A stretch of 17,348 nt of DNA from an uncultured Verrucomicrobiota bacterium (GTDB lineage: Bacteria > Verrucomicrobiota > Kiritimatiellia > CAIVKH01). Every line of letters begins with the position of its first letter. Position 1 is the stretch's first letter. The stretch spans positions 1-17,348 of the forward strand of contig CALBHI010000018.1 in NCBI GenBank assembly GCA_937894535.1, written 5' to 3'. A model generated the notes under the pieces. That model ran no database searches and was not told the DNA's origin. It was given only the letters and a program-made list of their open reading frames with translations. Shown here piece by piece: positions 9,299-16,856 of the stretch. The position numbers were made by a program, and so were the translations under genes.

Positions 9299-10570
9299 AT
9301 GCGGAACTTCTTCTTACAACTTCCTGAATCGGGGCAGCGCAGGAATTCCTGGTTGCTTGTCATCGCATTCTCCCTGCTGATCTTCTGTACCATCCCGCTG
9401 GCCCGGATGATCCAGGGCATGTTCGAAGCCTGGCTCGGGCGCCGCGCCTATTTCGTCGCCGCCGCGATCATGGGCGTCTTCGTGGCCATCGTGGTCGCAT
9501 CCTACATCTTTCGCCGCCGGAAACGCCGCATTGTACGCCGCCTGGCTTGGCTCGCCCTGCTGCTTGCGGGGGCGGTGTGGGTCATGCGCAACCAGTTGCA
9601 GACCCCCGCCGAGGCGATCCATTTTTTCCAGTACGGTATCCTGAGCTTCCTGCTGTTTCGCGCCTGGAGCCATCATGTGACCGATCGGTTGATCTACCCG
9701 ATCGCCGCCATGTCGTTGCTGATCATCGCCTCGCTTGACGAATTTCTCCAATGGCTGATGCCGGGGCGCTATTGGGATTTCCGGGATATCCGCCTGAATG
9801 CCATGGCCGGCCTGTTCATCCAGGGCATCATCGCCCTGGTCATCAACCCCTCCGGCATCCAAAGCCGGGTGACGCCTGCGTCGGTGCGGTTATGCTGCAA
9901 GGTGACCCTGGTCACCTTGTTGTGCCTCGGCGGTGCCATCGCCAACACTCCGGCCCGGGTTGACATCTATGCGACCCGTATCCCGTTCATGCGGTTCCTG
10001 TACAACAACGAGAGCGTGATGGCGGAATTCGGTTACCGTCACCGCGATCCACAGATCGGCGTATTTTTCTCGCGGATGACGATGGGGGAGTTGATCCGGA
10101 ATGACCGCATGCGCGGACAGGAGGTGGGCGAGCTGGTGCGCCGTTACCGGGCGCTGGTGGATTACCGTGAATTCATCAGCCTGTTCAACGCCTCCTCCGA
10201 TCCGCTGCTGCACGAGTTCCGTGTTCACCTGCACCGGCGCGACCATTATCTCAGCACGGCAGGCCAGTACCTGGAAAAGGATCCCCGCCGCTTCGTCCAC
10301 CACCTGACCGTGGCGTACCGGGAAAATCAGCTGCTGGAAAAGTATTTCACGGCGTCACTCGTTGCTTCCGAAATGGTCTGGAGCCATGCCACGCTGGAAC
10401 TCGCCGCGGGCTCGGCCGATCTCGATTATCCCTATGTCAGCCCGGTCAGTGATCACTTGGTGACGGTGGCAACCGAACTCGAGCTCTGGATAGCCCTGGT
10501 CATCCTCGTCGCGCTGCTGCTGTTCATCTACCTGCGCTATGGACGCGAACCGGTGCCATCGCTACAGTGA
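9299..10570 (+). CDS. VanZ-like membrane protein with large C-terminal extracytoplasmic domain (paralogue 1)
   Basis: Inner-membrane protein of 423 aa. The N-terminal part is a VanZ-like core with TM segments at about residues 18-38, 50-70, 82-97, 110-125, 133-150, 168-185 and 199-218. Family motifs are EAIHFFQY (105-112), DEFLQW (147-152), P155/R157/D160/D163 and NAMAGL (167-172). Residues of about 243-386 form a soluble, charged domain that I do not recognise, followed by a last TM (about 391-413). The next gene encodes the same architecture with clear similarity throughout. VanZ proteins are linked to glycopeptide or lipoglycopeptide resistance and envelope function, but the biochemical role is unsettled. 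ATG 9299 is preferred over GTG 9248 because the paralogue starts at the equivalent place; neither has a Shine-Dalgarno. Confidence 0.8.
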   Translation: MRNFFLQLPESGQRRNSWLLVIAFSLLIFCTIPLARMIQGMFEAWLGRRAYFVAAAIMGVFVAIVVASYIFRRRKRRIVRRLAWLALLLAGAVWVMRNQLQTPAEAIHFFQYGILSFLLFRAWSHHVTDRLIYPIAAMSLLIIASLDEFLQWLMPGRYWDFRDIRLNAMAGLFIQGIIALVINPSGIQSRVTPASVRLCCKVTLVTLLCLGGAIANTPARVDIYATRIPFMRFLYNNESVMAEFGYRHRDPQIGVFFSRMTMGELIRNDRMRGQEVGELVRRYRALVDYREFISLFNASSDPLLHEFRVHLHRRDHYLSTAGQYLEKDPRRFVHHLTVAYRENQLLEKYFTASLVASEMVWSHATLELAAGSADLDYPYVSPVSDHLVTVATELELWIALVILVALLLFIYLRYGREPVPSLQ

Positions 10571-10574
10571 CGTG

Positions 10575-11837
10575 ATGGTCAAGGAAACACGGCAGGCGGA
10601 AGACGAGGCCACGTCATGGCTCTGGGCGGGGTGCTGGCTGCTCTTCATCTACATGACCATCCCGCTGGCCCGTACCATCCAGGAGTACGTGCGCGACCAC
10701 GGGGGCAAAACCTTGTTCCTCGTCGTGACGTTCGGTGCCTTCGCGGTGGCCGCCCTGCTGCTGATCCGGTCGGTCTGGCGCGGCCAGCTGCGTTGCCAAC
10801 CCTCCGGCATGATCGTGCTCGGCATGGTGTTCGGCCTGTTCTGCACCATGACCTGGAACCTCCGGTTGAATCCCGAGGAGTCCCTCCATTTCGTCCAGTA
10901 CGGGGTGCTCGGCATCCTGTTGTTCCGCGCACTTCGCCACCGGTTATCCGATCCCTCGGTCTACCTGGTTGCCGCCTTGCTCGGCATCCTGCTGGGCTTG
11001 TGCGATGAGCTGATCCAGTGGATCGTGCCCCGCCGCTTTTTCGATTACCGCGATGTCGGGATCAATGCCATGGCCGGGCTGCTCGTCCAGGTTGCCATCG
11101 CGTTCGGTATCCGGCCGGCCGGCGTGGTGCGGCCCTGGACCCGCCGCGGGCTGTGCTGGGCCTCCGGCCTCGTGTCGCTGATCGCGGCCCTGTTGCTCTT
11201 CTGTGTAACCAACCACGACGGCTTCAAGGCCTGGTACACCACCTTGATGCCAGCGGCGGAACAGATCGATGAAGTGACCGCGACCTACGGATTCCGTATT
11301 GAGGACCCGGACATCGGTTCCTTCTATTCGCGCCTTCGTCCCGACGAACTGCTTGAGCAGGACCGCACCCGCGCCGCGGAGGTCGCGGCCATCCTCGACC
11401 AATACAAGGCGGAACGCCACTACCCGCGTTTCCTTCATCATTATCCGGCCTATGTCGATCCCTTCCTCGTTGAGGCGCGTGTCCATCTGTTTCGGCGCGA
11501 CCGCCATGCCTCGCTCGCCATCAAGGCCGCCGGCGATCCGGATGCGATTGTAGAGCATGTGATGATCGCCTTCCGGGAAAACCAGATCCTCCGCACCTAT
11601 TTTCCGGAAACCCTGGTCGCCTCCAGCTATGCATGGGAACCGCACCTGGAGGAGATGGTGCAGGCGATGGTGGGACCGAATCCGCCTCCGTACGACAGCC
11701 CGGTCAGCCGTTATGTCATCACCCGGTTTACCCGCCCGCAGTTGATCACGATCTGCAGCCTGGTATTGCTCGCCGGACTGGTCGCGACCATGGCGCTCTC
11801 GCGGAGGAGGGGGAATGGCCATGTCACCCGGGCTTGA
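10575..11837 (+). CDS. VanZ-like membrane protein with large C-terminal extracytoplasmic domain (paralogue 2)
   Basis: Inner-membrane protein of 420 aa, paralogous to the gene before it. The VanZ motifs recur: E102/H105 with VQYG, DELIQW (144-149), a P.R..D..D pattern, and NAMAGL (164-169). The membrane start TIPLAR.IQ is shared. The unknown domain begins at YGFRIEDPDIG (about residue 238) and keeps DP.IG, SR, EL..DR, RVHL.RRD, REN, YF, LVAS and SPVS in the same order. A final TM follows (about 390-410). The start lies 4 nt after the previous stop (GTG 10572 and ATG 10575 are adjacent and in frame), with no Shine-Dalgarno, so translational coupling is likely. The 3' end overlaps the metallophosphoesterase gene by 23 nt. 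Confidence 0.8.
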   Translation: MVKETRQAEDEATSWLWAGCWLLFIYMTIPLARTIQEYVRDHGGKTLFLVVTFGAFAVAALLLIRSVWRGQLRCQPSGMIVLGMVFGLFCTMTWNLRLNPEESLHFVQYGVLGILLFRALRHRLSDPSVYLVAALLGILLGLCDELIQWIVPRRFFDYRDVGINAMAGLLVQVAIAFGIRPAGVVRPWTRRGLCWASGLVSLIAALLLFCVTNHDGFKAWYTTLMPAAEQIDEVTATYGFRIEDPDIGSFYSRLRPDELLEQDRTRAAEVAAILDQYKAERHYPRFLHHYPAYVDPFLVEARVHLFRRDRHASLAIKAAGDPDAIVEHVMIAFRENQILRTYFPETLVASSYAWEPHLEEMVQAMVGPNPPPYDSPVSRYVITRFTRPQLITICSLVLLAGLVATMALSRRRGNGHVTRA

Positions 11838-12768
11838 CCGCCGCTCGTTCCTCACGGCTGCCGCGGTCGGCGCCGTATCCCTCGGCTGGCCCGGCCGCCT
11901 CGCGTGGTCGGTTGCGCCTCACGCCGCTTCCGGCCAGCGCGTACGCATCCTCTACTACACCGACATCCATGCCCGCACCGAATGGGAAACCCCGGTGGCG
12001 ATGCGCCTTGCCGCCGATGCGATGAACCAGCACCACGCCGACCTGATCCTCTGCGGCGGGGACCTGATCACCGATGGCTACAACGGCACCCCGGAATCCC
12101 TCGCGCCCCGGTGGGACGCCTACTTCGATGCCCTGCACAACCGACTCGTTCCCACGCCCCACGCCATGATCGGCAACCACGATCTCGTCGGTGTCGAACC
12201 ACCCGGCGGAGCGCCCCCGGAACCGGACCCGCGCGCCGAGTTCCGCCGCCGCCTCGGGTTGGAACAGACCTACCGCTCCTTCGATGCCCACGGCTACCAC
12301 ATCATCCTGCTCGATGCCATCGAGGTCACCCGCGACGAACTCAAGTACCGCGGCTACATCGACGAGACACAGCGTGCCTGGTTGCGCGCCGACCTGGCCG
12401 CGGTTGACCGGGAAACCCCGATCATCCTGTTGTCGCACATGCCGCTGTTGACCTCGTTTTTCCAGCGAACCGATGCCGTGACCACCCCCGTCCCGGCCAA
12501 CCGCGGGGTGGTCAACAACCGCGAGGTGCTCGACCTCTTCGCCGACCACCGCCTGCTCCTCGTCCTGCAAGGCCACCTCCACGTCAACGAGATGCTCCGC
12601 TGGGGCGAAACCACCTTCATCACCGGCGGCGCCGTCTGCGGTAAATGGTGGCGGGGCGCGTGGCATGGGACCGATGCCGGATACGGCCTGCTCGAGCTGG
12701 ATGGAAACGGCGTCCAGTGGACCTACCACACCTACGGCTGGCAACCGCGCCGCCCGGCCGGAATGTAG
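11815..12768 (+). CDS. Tat-exported calcineurin-like metallophosphoesterase
   Basis: Dinuclear-metal phosphoesterase of 317 aa. The N-terminus is a twin-arginine signal (DRRSFLT at residues 8-14, then a mild Ala/Val/Gly hydrophobic stretch to about 34), so the folded, metal-loaded enzyme is predicted to be periplasmic. The metal ligands are complete: D50 and H52 (TDIHA), D83 (GGDL), N121 and H122 (GNHD), H208 (SHMP), H254 and H256 (GHLH). The substrate could be a phospholipid head group, an undecaprenyl or nucleotide phosphate, or a phosphodiester; the sequence does not say. AGGAGG at 11805-11810 serves ATG 11815 (4-nt spacing) or ATG 11821 (10 nt). The gene overlaps the upstream VanZ gene and ends 5 nt before the sigma gene. 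Confidence 0.9.
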   Translation: MAMSPGLDRRSFLTAAAVGAVSLGWPGRLAWSVAPHAASGQRVRILYYTDIHARTEWETPVAMRLAADAMNQHHADLILCGGDLITDGYNGTPESLAPRWDAYFDALHNRLVPTPHAMIGNHDLVGVEPPGGAPPEPDPRAEFRRRLGLEQTYRSFDAHGYHIILLDAIEVTRDELKYRGYIDETQRAWLRADLAAVDRETPIILLSHMPLLTSFFQRTDAVTTPVPANRGVVNNREVLDLFADHRLLLVLQGHLHVNEMLRWGETTFITGGAVCGKWWRGAWHGTDAGYGLLELDGNGVQWTYHTYGWQPRRPAGM

Positions 12769-12773
12769 CGGCC

Positions 12774-13403
12774 ATGAATAAACCCGAACCCGCTGCGTCC
12801 AATCCCCCGGACATGGAAGAGCCGGACTCACTGGAGATAGACCGCCTGATCGCCTTGGCCCGCCGGGGCGACGAAGCGGCGTTCGGGCAGGTGGTGCAGG
12901 TGTATTACAACCGCGTCTATAACGTGATTTACCGGGTGGTGAATCATGCGGAAGACGCCCGGGAGCTGTCCCAAGCCGCCTGGGTGAAGGCGTGGCAGCG
13001 CCTCGCCGACTACAAGGAGGAAGCGCGTTTCTACACCTGGGTCTACCGGATCGCCGTGAATACCGCGCTCGATTTCCTGCGGCGCAAGAAACGCCGTCCC
13101 GAGGATCCGCTCGAACCGGTGGTGCGCGACGGAGCCGATCCGATGGCCCTCGATGCCCGCCGTGAACTGGCCGATGAACGTACACCGCTGGATGACCTGC
13201 ACCGCGCGGAAATCCGCGCCGCCTTCGACCGCGCCTTGCTGGACCTTTCGCCCGAGCACCGGACCGCCCTGGTGCTGCGCGAACTCGAGGGCATGTCCTA
13301 CGAGGAGATCGCCCGCGTGATGAAGGTCCGCACCGGCACGGTGATGTCACGGTTGTTTTATGCCCGGAAAACGTTGCAGCAGGCGCTGGGGAAATTCCTA
13401 TGA
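12774..13403 (+). CDS. ECF-type RNA polymerase sigma factor
   Basis: Sigma-70 family, ECF group, 209 aa. Region 2 (about residues 38-106) shows FGQVVQVYYNRVYNVIYRVV, the core-binding AEDARELSQAAWVKAWQ and the -10-binding FYTWVYRIAVNTALDFLRR. Region 4 (about 150-205) has LSPEHRTALVLRELEGMSYE then the recognition helix TGTVMSRLFYARKTLQ. No sigma regions 1.2 or 3 are present. A 30-residue acidic N-terminal tail is extra. The start is ATG 12774, 5 nt after the previous stop; the open frame upstream is inside the phosphoesterase gene. No strong Shine-Dalgarno is seen, in keeping with coupling. The stop overlaps the anti-sigma start (ATGA), which keeps the two proteins in balance. Confidence 0.93.
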   Translation: MNKPEPAASNPPDMEEPDSLEIDRLIALARRGDEAAFGQVVQVYYNRVYNVIYRVVNHAEDARELSQAAWVKAWQRLADYKEEARFYTWVYRIAVNTALDFLRRKKRRPEDPLEPVVRDGADPMALDARRELADERTPLDDLHRAEIRAAFDRALLDLSPEHRTALVLRELEGMSYEEIARVMKVRTGTVMSRLFYARKTLQQALGKFL

Positions 13404-13912
13404 AGAAATCCGAACTCGAATTGATCAGCCGCGGACTCGACGGCAACCTGTCCCCGGACGAACGCATCCGCCTGGAGGCGTTGCGGGCGCGTGATCCGGA
13501 GGCGCGCACGGTGGAACGCCAGTGGACGGCGTTGGGCGACTCCCTGCGGCGCAGCCCGGCCGCCCCTCCCGATGCCGCCCTCGCTTGGCAAGATATCCGC
13601 CGCGCCATCCATCAGCAAGCTGGGGAGGACGAGGCTGCCTATGCGGGAAGGTGGCGGGTTCAATTCCGCTGGGCGGCAGGACTGGCCGTGCTGGCAATCG
13701 GAACCGTGCTGGGCCTTTCCGGTTGGCGTGTGCTGGATGGACGCACTCCTCTGTGGGTCATGACCGATCCGGTTGAATCGCCGGCCAACCGGGTGGAGTG
13801 GGTGATCGCCGAGATTCCCGGTGCCACCACCATGATTTATACCGACACGGAAACGGATTTGACGGTAATATGGATGGACGTAGCCCAGACCGTCGATCCG
13901 CGCGACTCATGA
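13400..13912 (+). CDS. Putative membrane anti-sigma factor
   Basis: Single-pass membrane protein of 170 aa. A cytoplasmic N-terminal part (residues 1-88) includes ISRGLDGNLSPDERIRLEAL, which resembles the opening of RseA/anti-sigma domains. One TM segment lies at about 91-109, and a short periplasmic tail rich in Thr, Asp and Val ends the protein. No His-x3-Cys-x2-Cys zinc site is present, so it is not a ZAS-type anti-sigma. The role is inferred mainly from position: its ATG overlaps the sigma stop by 4 nt, and the cytoplasm-TM-periplasm topology fits. It would hold the ECF sigma at the membrane until an envelope signal triggers release. GGGGA at 13388-13392 is a modest Shine-Dalgarno. Confidence 0.75.
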   Translation: MKKSELELISRGLDGNLSPDERIRLEALRARDPEARTVERQWTALGDSLRRSPAAPPDAALAWQDIRRAIHQQAGEDEAAYAGRWRVQFRWAAGLAVLAIGTVLGLSGWRVLDGRTPLWVMTDPVESPANRVEWVIAEIPGATTMIYTDTETDLTVIWMDVAQTVDPRDS

Positions 13913-13923
13913 GGGCAAACGAT

Positions 13924-14370
13924 ATGAAGGTTATTTCAAAGATGGTCAATGTCGCGGCGTGGCTCGTGGTCGCCTGGTTCATGCTGGCTCCGCCCGTGCA
14001 CGCCGACGACGGCATGGTTACCTTGCAGGCCCTGATGATCCAGGCCCAGAACGAATCGGCCCCGATCGACCGCCGCCTCGAAAAGGTCGAATACAAATTG
14101 CGCCGGGTCTTCGGATTCCAATTCTACCGCTACGTAGGCGAGGGGAGCCTTGCTCTGCCGTCGCGCGGCGACGGCACGATCTCACTGCCGGATGGACACC
14201 GTCTTCAGATCCGACTGGGTGGCCGCGGTGGCCACGCGGAGGTCCGCTGGTCGCGCAACAACGAACCGCTGCTCAGCACCTCGGTCGCCCTTTCGCGCAA
14301 TGCGCCCATCGTGCTTGGCGGGATCCCCGCCAACGGCGGCAAGTTGATCCTTGTCCTCACCGCGCCATAA
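13924..14370 (+). CDS. Small secreted protein of the sigma/anti-sigma operon, function unknown
   Basis: A protein of 148 aa with a Sec signal peptide (basic start, core WLVVAWFMLAPP, cleavage after PPVHA near residue 24). The mature part carries a short segment, YKLRRVFGFQFYRYVGEGSL, then LPDGHRLQIRL and a beta-rich end. I do not recognise a named family. It starts 11 nt after the anti-sigma stop, so it is probably co-transcribed and could act as a periplasmic sensor or regulator of the anti-sigma; that is inference from position. ATG 13924 is chosen over ATG 13909 because GAGGG (13911-13915) lies 8 nt upstream of it and it begins the signal peptide directly. The 76 nt after the stop contain no clear terminator. 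Confidence 0.7.
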   Translation: MKVISKMVNVAAWLVVAWFMLAPPVHADDGMVTLQALMIQAQNESAPIDRRLEKVEYKLRRVFGFQFYRYVGEGSLALPSRGDGTISLPDGHRLQIRLGGRGGHAEVRWSRNNEPLLSTSVALSRNAPIVLGGIPANGGKLILVLTAP

Positions 14371-14446
14371 CGTTTCCCGTGCGTGAATAAACGCGCAGGC
14401 GGTGCGTCACACCCTCCGGATGCAACAACAACTGGAGGAACGCATC

Positions 14447-14863
14447 ATGAAACGTACAATGAAATCCATCCTGTCGGTCGCTACCCTGGCCGTCGCCGCG
14501 CAAACCATGCCCGCCCAGGCCATCAACCGTGAATGGTCCGCCGTGGCCGGTTTCGTCGGGGGCGTGCTCGTCGCGAATGCCGCGTCATGCAACCGTAGCT
14601 ATGCCCGCGAAGTCGTGGTCCAGCAACCCGTGGTCGTACAACAACCGGTCGTGGTCCATCAGCCCGCCCCCACCGTGGTGATCCATCAACCCGCGCCCTC
14701 CGGCTACTACCGGTGGGAAACCCGCCGCGAATGGGTTCCCGGATGCTGGGTTTATGAAAACCGCGGTTGTGGTACCCGTTATAAAGTATGGAATCCCGGA
14801 TATTACCGTACCGTGCGCCATCAGGTCTGGGTGGATACCACCTACACCGCTTGCGGTTGGTGA
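14447..14863 (+). CDS. Secreted protein with Val-Gln-Pro repeat and aromatic C-terminus
   Basis: A protein of 138 aa, function unknown. ATG 14447 is set by GGAGGA (14434-14439, 7-nt spacing); the in-frame GTG 14402 and ATG 14420 would precede the signal peptide. The signal peptide is residues 1-25, cleaved after MPAQA. A small Gly/Val/Ala-rich segment (about 30-46) follows, then four imperfect repeats of VVVxQP type (about 55-83). The C-terminal part is rich in Tyr, Trp and Arg (WETRREWVPGCWVYE, then YKVWNPGYYRTVRHQVWV) with Cys residues that could pair. Short secreted proteins with this YxxW/WVPG signature occur in several Gram-negative groups without a known role. It may belong to the regulon or operon of the sigma factor upstream. 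Confidence 0.8.
   Translation: MKRTMKSILSVATLAVAAQTMPAQAINREWSAVAGFVGGVLVANAASCNRSYAREVVVQQPVVVQQPVVVHQPAPTVVIHQPAPSGYYRWETRREWVPGCWVYENRGCGTRYKVWNPGYYRTVRHQVWVDTTYTACGW
14623..14697 (+). repeat. In-gene tandem repeat coding for V-V-x-Q-P units
   Basis: Four imperfect copies of a unit whose core reads GTGGTCCAGCAACCC or variants (GTCGTACAACAACCG, GTGGTCCATCAGCCC, GTGATCCATCAACCC) lie in the secreted-protein gene. Changes between copies are mostly silent or Gln to His, which suggests that selection keeps the peptide motif. Confidence 0.7.
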
Positions 14864-14880
14864 TGCCGGGTCGGATAAGC

Positions 14881-14909
14881 TTTCCAGCTCCGTTTTTTCC
14901 TGCCATCAT
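14881..14909 (+). promoter_or_regulatory. Candidate promoter of the universal stress protein gene
   Basis: TTTCCA (14881-14886, 4 of 6) lies 17 nt before CATCAT (14904-14909, 4 of 6), with an extended TG at 14901-14902. A run of six T (14893-14898) lies in the spacer. Transcription would start near 14916, upstream of the Shine-Dalgarno. Confidence 0.35.
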
Positions 14910-14932
14910 CTGCATGGAAAGGCGGAGCAACC

Positions 14933-15382
14933 ATGAAGACGATTCTCGTGCCGGTTGATTTTTCCGATGCCACCGCGGCTGTCATTCGCGAAGCGGTGCG
15001 GTTGGCCCGTGCGTTGGCCGCCGACATTCTGATGCTACACATCGCCGCGCCGGAACCGGAGTTCGTCGGCTACGATGCCGGCCCTCCGTCCGTCCGCGCC
15101 GCCGTCGCGCGCGACCTGGTGGAAGAGCACCGTCGGATGCATGAGCTCACGACGTCGCTGGATGGGCAGGGGGTGCAGGTAACGGCGCTCGTGTTCCAGG
15201 GTTATCCGGTCGAGAAGATCCTTGCCGAGGCGGAGAAGTGGGATGCCGATCTGATCGTCATGGGATCACACGGACACGGCTTCCTGCACAACCTGCTGGT
15301 CGGAAGCGTGACCGATGGTGTCCTGCGCCGTGCCACCTGTCCGGTCCTGGTTGTCCCGCTTCGGTCTGCGCCCGTCGCGTGA
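14933..15382 (+). CDS. Universal stress protein, UspA family
   Basis: Cytoplasmic protein of 149 aa, a single Usp domain of normal length. It begins KTILVPVDFSDAT with the Asp that contacts adenine in ATP-binding members. The nucleotide loop G-x2-G-x9-G-S is complete (Gly111, Gly114, Gly124, Ser125), so it is predicted to bind ATP. The family helps survival under stress, and many members sit beside ion transporters; here the neighbour is a convergent trkA-trkH potassium system, 15 nt away. A regulatory link with it is only a guess. GGAG at 14924-14927 (5-nt spacing) supports the start. No terminator is visible between this gene and trkH, so the two transcripts may overlap. Confidence 0.95.
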   Translation: MKTILVPVDFSDATAAVIREAVRLARALAADILMLHIAAPEPEFVGYDAGPPSVRAAVARDLVEEHRRMHELTTSLDGQGVQVTALVFQGYPVEKILAEAEKWDADLIVMGSHGHGFLHNLLVGSVTDGVLRRATCPVLVVPLRSAPVA

Positions 15383-15397
15383 ATACGAAGGCCGTCG

Positions 15398-16846
15398 TCA
15401 TTTACGCCAGAACGACGGTAACAGCACGACCAGCAAGGTGTAGAACTCGAGACGGCCGACCAACATCAGCCAGGCCAGCACGGCCTTTCCGCCATTGGGA
15501 AGGTCGGCGAAATTCGACATCGGTCCCACCGCCGCGAATCCCGGGCCGACATTTCCCAGGCTGGCCAGGGTCGCGCTGACCGCGGTCGCCATGTCGGGGC
15601 AATAGTACGCCATGATGATCGATCCGGCCGCGGCCACCCCCATGTACACGAAGAAGAACACCGCCACGTTGAAGATGATTTCCGGGGCAACGATCTGACC
15701 GCTCACCTTGACGCTGTAGACCGCCTGCGGTTTGAGGAAGGATTGGAGCACCCGGCCGAGTTTCTTGACCAGCAGCCACACGCGGATGTGTTTCATGCCG
15801 CCAGCAGTCGATCCGGCACAGCCGCCCAGGAAAAACAACGTCAGCAACACCATCTTGGAGAAAGCTGGCCAGACATCGTAATCCACCGTGGTGAACCCGG
15901 TCGTGGTCATCAACGAAATCACATAAAACGCGCTGTGGCGCAAGGCCTCGACAGGGGCGACCACATCCTGGCGCATCAAATCCGCGGCAACCAGCAGCGA
16001 TACGCACACCGTCACGGCAAGGTAAAACCGGCATTCGGAATCACGCGCATAGCACATCGGCTCGCCGCGCAGCGCCTTGAAATGCAGGGCAAAGTTCACC
16101 CCGCTCAACAGCATGAAGACCGCCAGCACGGATTCGATGTACACACTGTCAAAGGCGGCGATGCTGGCCGAGCGGGTGGAGAATCCGCCGGTGGCGATGG
16201 TGGCGAATGCATGGCAGACCGCATCGAACCACTGCATCCCGCCAAACTTCAACAGCACGATGAGGATGGCGTTGAGCAACAGGTAAACCCCCCACAGCAA
16301 TTTGGCGGTGGAGGCGATGCGCGGGGTGAGCCGGTCTTTCGAGGGTCCGGTTACCTCGGCCCGGTAGATCTGCATGCCGCCCACCCCGAGGTAGGGGATG
16401 ATGGCGACCACCAGCACGAGAATGCCCATGCCGCCGAGGAAGTGGGTCACCGCACGCCAGAGCAGGATGGCCCGGCTGTGCGCCTCCAGGTTGCTCATCA
16501 CCGAGGCCCCGGTCGTGGTCAGGCCCGAGGCGGCCTCGAAGAATGAATCAAACAGGCTGTCCATGGCCCCGGTGAGGTGGAAGGGCAGGCAACTCAGCAG
16601 GGTCGCCGTCACCCAGCCGAACACGACGATGCCGATGCCTTCCCGGCGCGACAGTTCGACATTCGTCCGCGTGGCCGCCCACATCGCGCCGCCGGTCACC
16701 AGGGTGATGCCGGCCGAGGCCAGCATGCCCTGCCACACCCGGTCCGGATCGTCCATGATATACGAGACCGCAGCCACCGCGCCCATGAAGAGCGACAGGA
16801 TCATCACGAGGAACGAGACCAGATGGAAAACGATCTTGAATTTCAT
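15398..16846 (-). CDS. trkH: Trk potassium uptake system membrane subunit TrkH
   Basis: Inner-membrane K+ translocation subunit of 482 aa, the usual TrkH length. The four selectivity-filter loops are all visible: SGLTTTGAS (residues 107-115), ATIATGGFST (215-224), MTTTGFTT (313-320) and LGNVGPGF (430-437), each between two hydrophobic segments. WRAVTHFLGGMGILVL and GGCAGSTAGGMKHIR are further hallmarks. The protein forms a dimeric channel gated by the cytoplasmic TrkA ring. The start is ATG at 16846, chosen because it begins the hydrophobic N-terminus and lies 10 nt after the trkA stop; the upstream open frame is inside trkA. Without a Shine-Dalgarno, coupling to trkA translation is likely. 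The gene ends the minus-strand operon. Confidence 0.95.
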   Translation of the reverse strand: MKFKIVFHLVSFLVMILSLFMGAVAAVSYIMDDPDRVWQGMLASAGITLVTGGAMWAATRTNVELSRREGIGIVVFGWVTATLLSCLPFHLTGAMDSLFDSFFEAASGLTTTGASVMSNLEAHSRAILLWRAVTHFLGGMGILVLVVAIIPYLGVGGMQIYRAEVTGPSKDRLTPRIASTAKLLWGVYLLLNAILIVLLKFGGMQWFDAVCHAFATIATGGFSTRSASIAAFDSVYIESVLAVFMLLSGVNFALHFKALRGEPMCYARDSECRFYLAVTVCVSLLVAADLMRQDVVAPVEALRHSAFYVISLMTTTGFTTVDYDVWPAFSKMVLLTLFFLGGCAGSTAGGMKHIRVWLLVKKLGRVLQSFLKPQAVYSVKVSGQIVAPEIIFNVAVFFFVYMGVAAAGSIIMAYYCPDMATAVSATLASLGNVGPGFAAVGPMSNFADLPNGGKAVLAWLMLVGRLEFYTLLVVLLPSFWRK

Positions 16847-16856
16847 GGCCGGTTCA

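Noticed and set aside
11824..13608. A 594-codon minus-strand open frame over the phosphoesterase, sigma and anti-sigma genes
   Set aside because: It lies antisense to three recognised genes and shows low-complexity Arg/Pro/Gly composition typical of a shadow frame.
14371..14446. Possible promoter or terminator between the sigma operon and the repeat-protein gene
   Set aside because: Only a 4-bp GCGT/ACGC stem and no convincing -35/-10 pair were found, so it is left uncalled and read-through is possible.
14623..14697. Repeats considered as a CRISPR-like array
   Set aside because: The units are imperfect, have no spacers and lie in frame in a secreted-protein gene.
14878..14898. Possible terminator (AGCT-TTCC-AGCT then six T) before the universal stress gene
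   Set aside because: The stem is only 4 bp and G/C-poor; too weak to call.
15743..16546. A 267-codon plus-strand open frame opposite trkH
   Set aside because: It is rich in His, Gln and Gly with no domain, and lies opposite an unmistakable TrkH.
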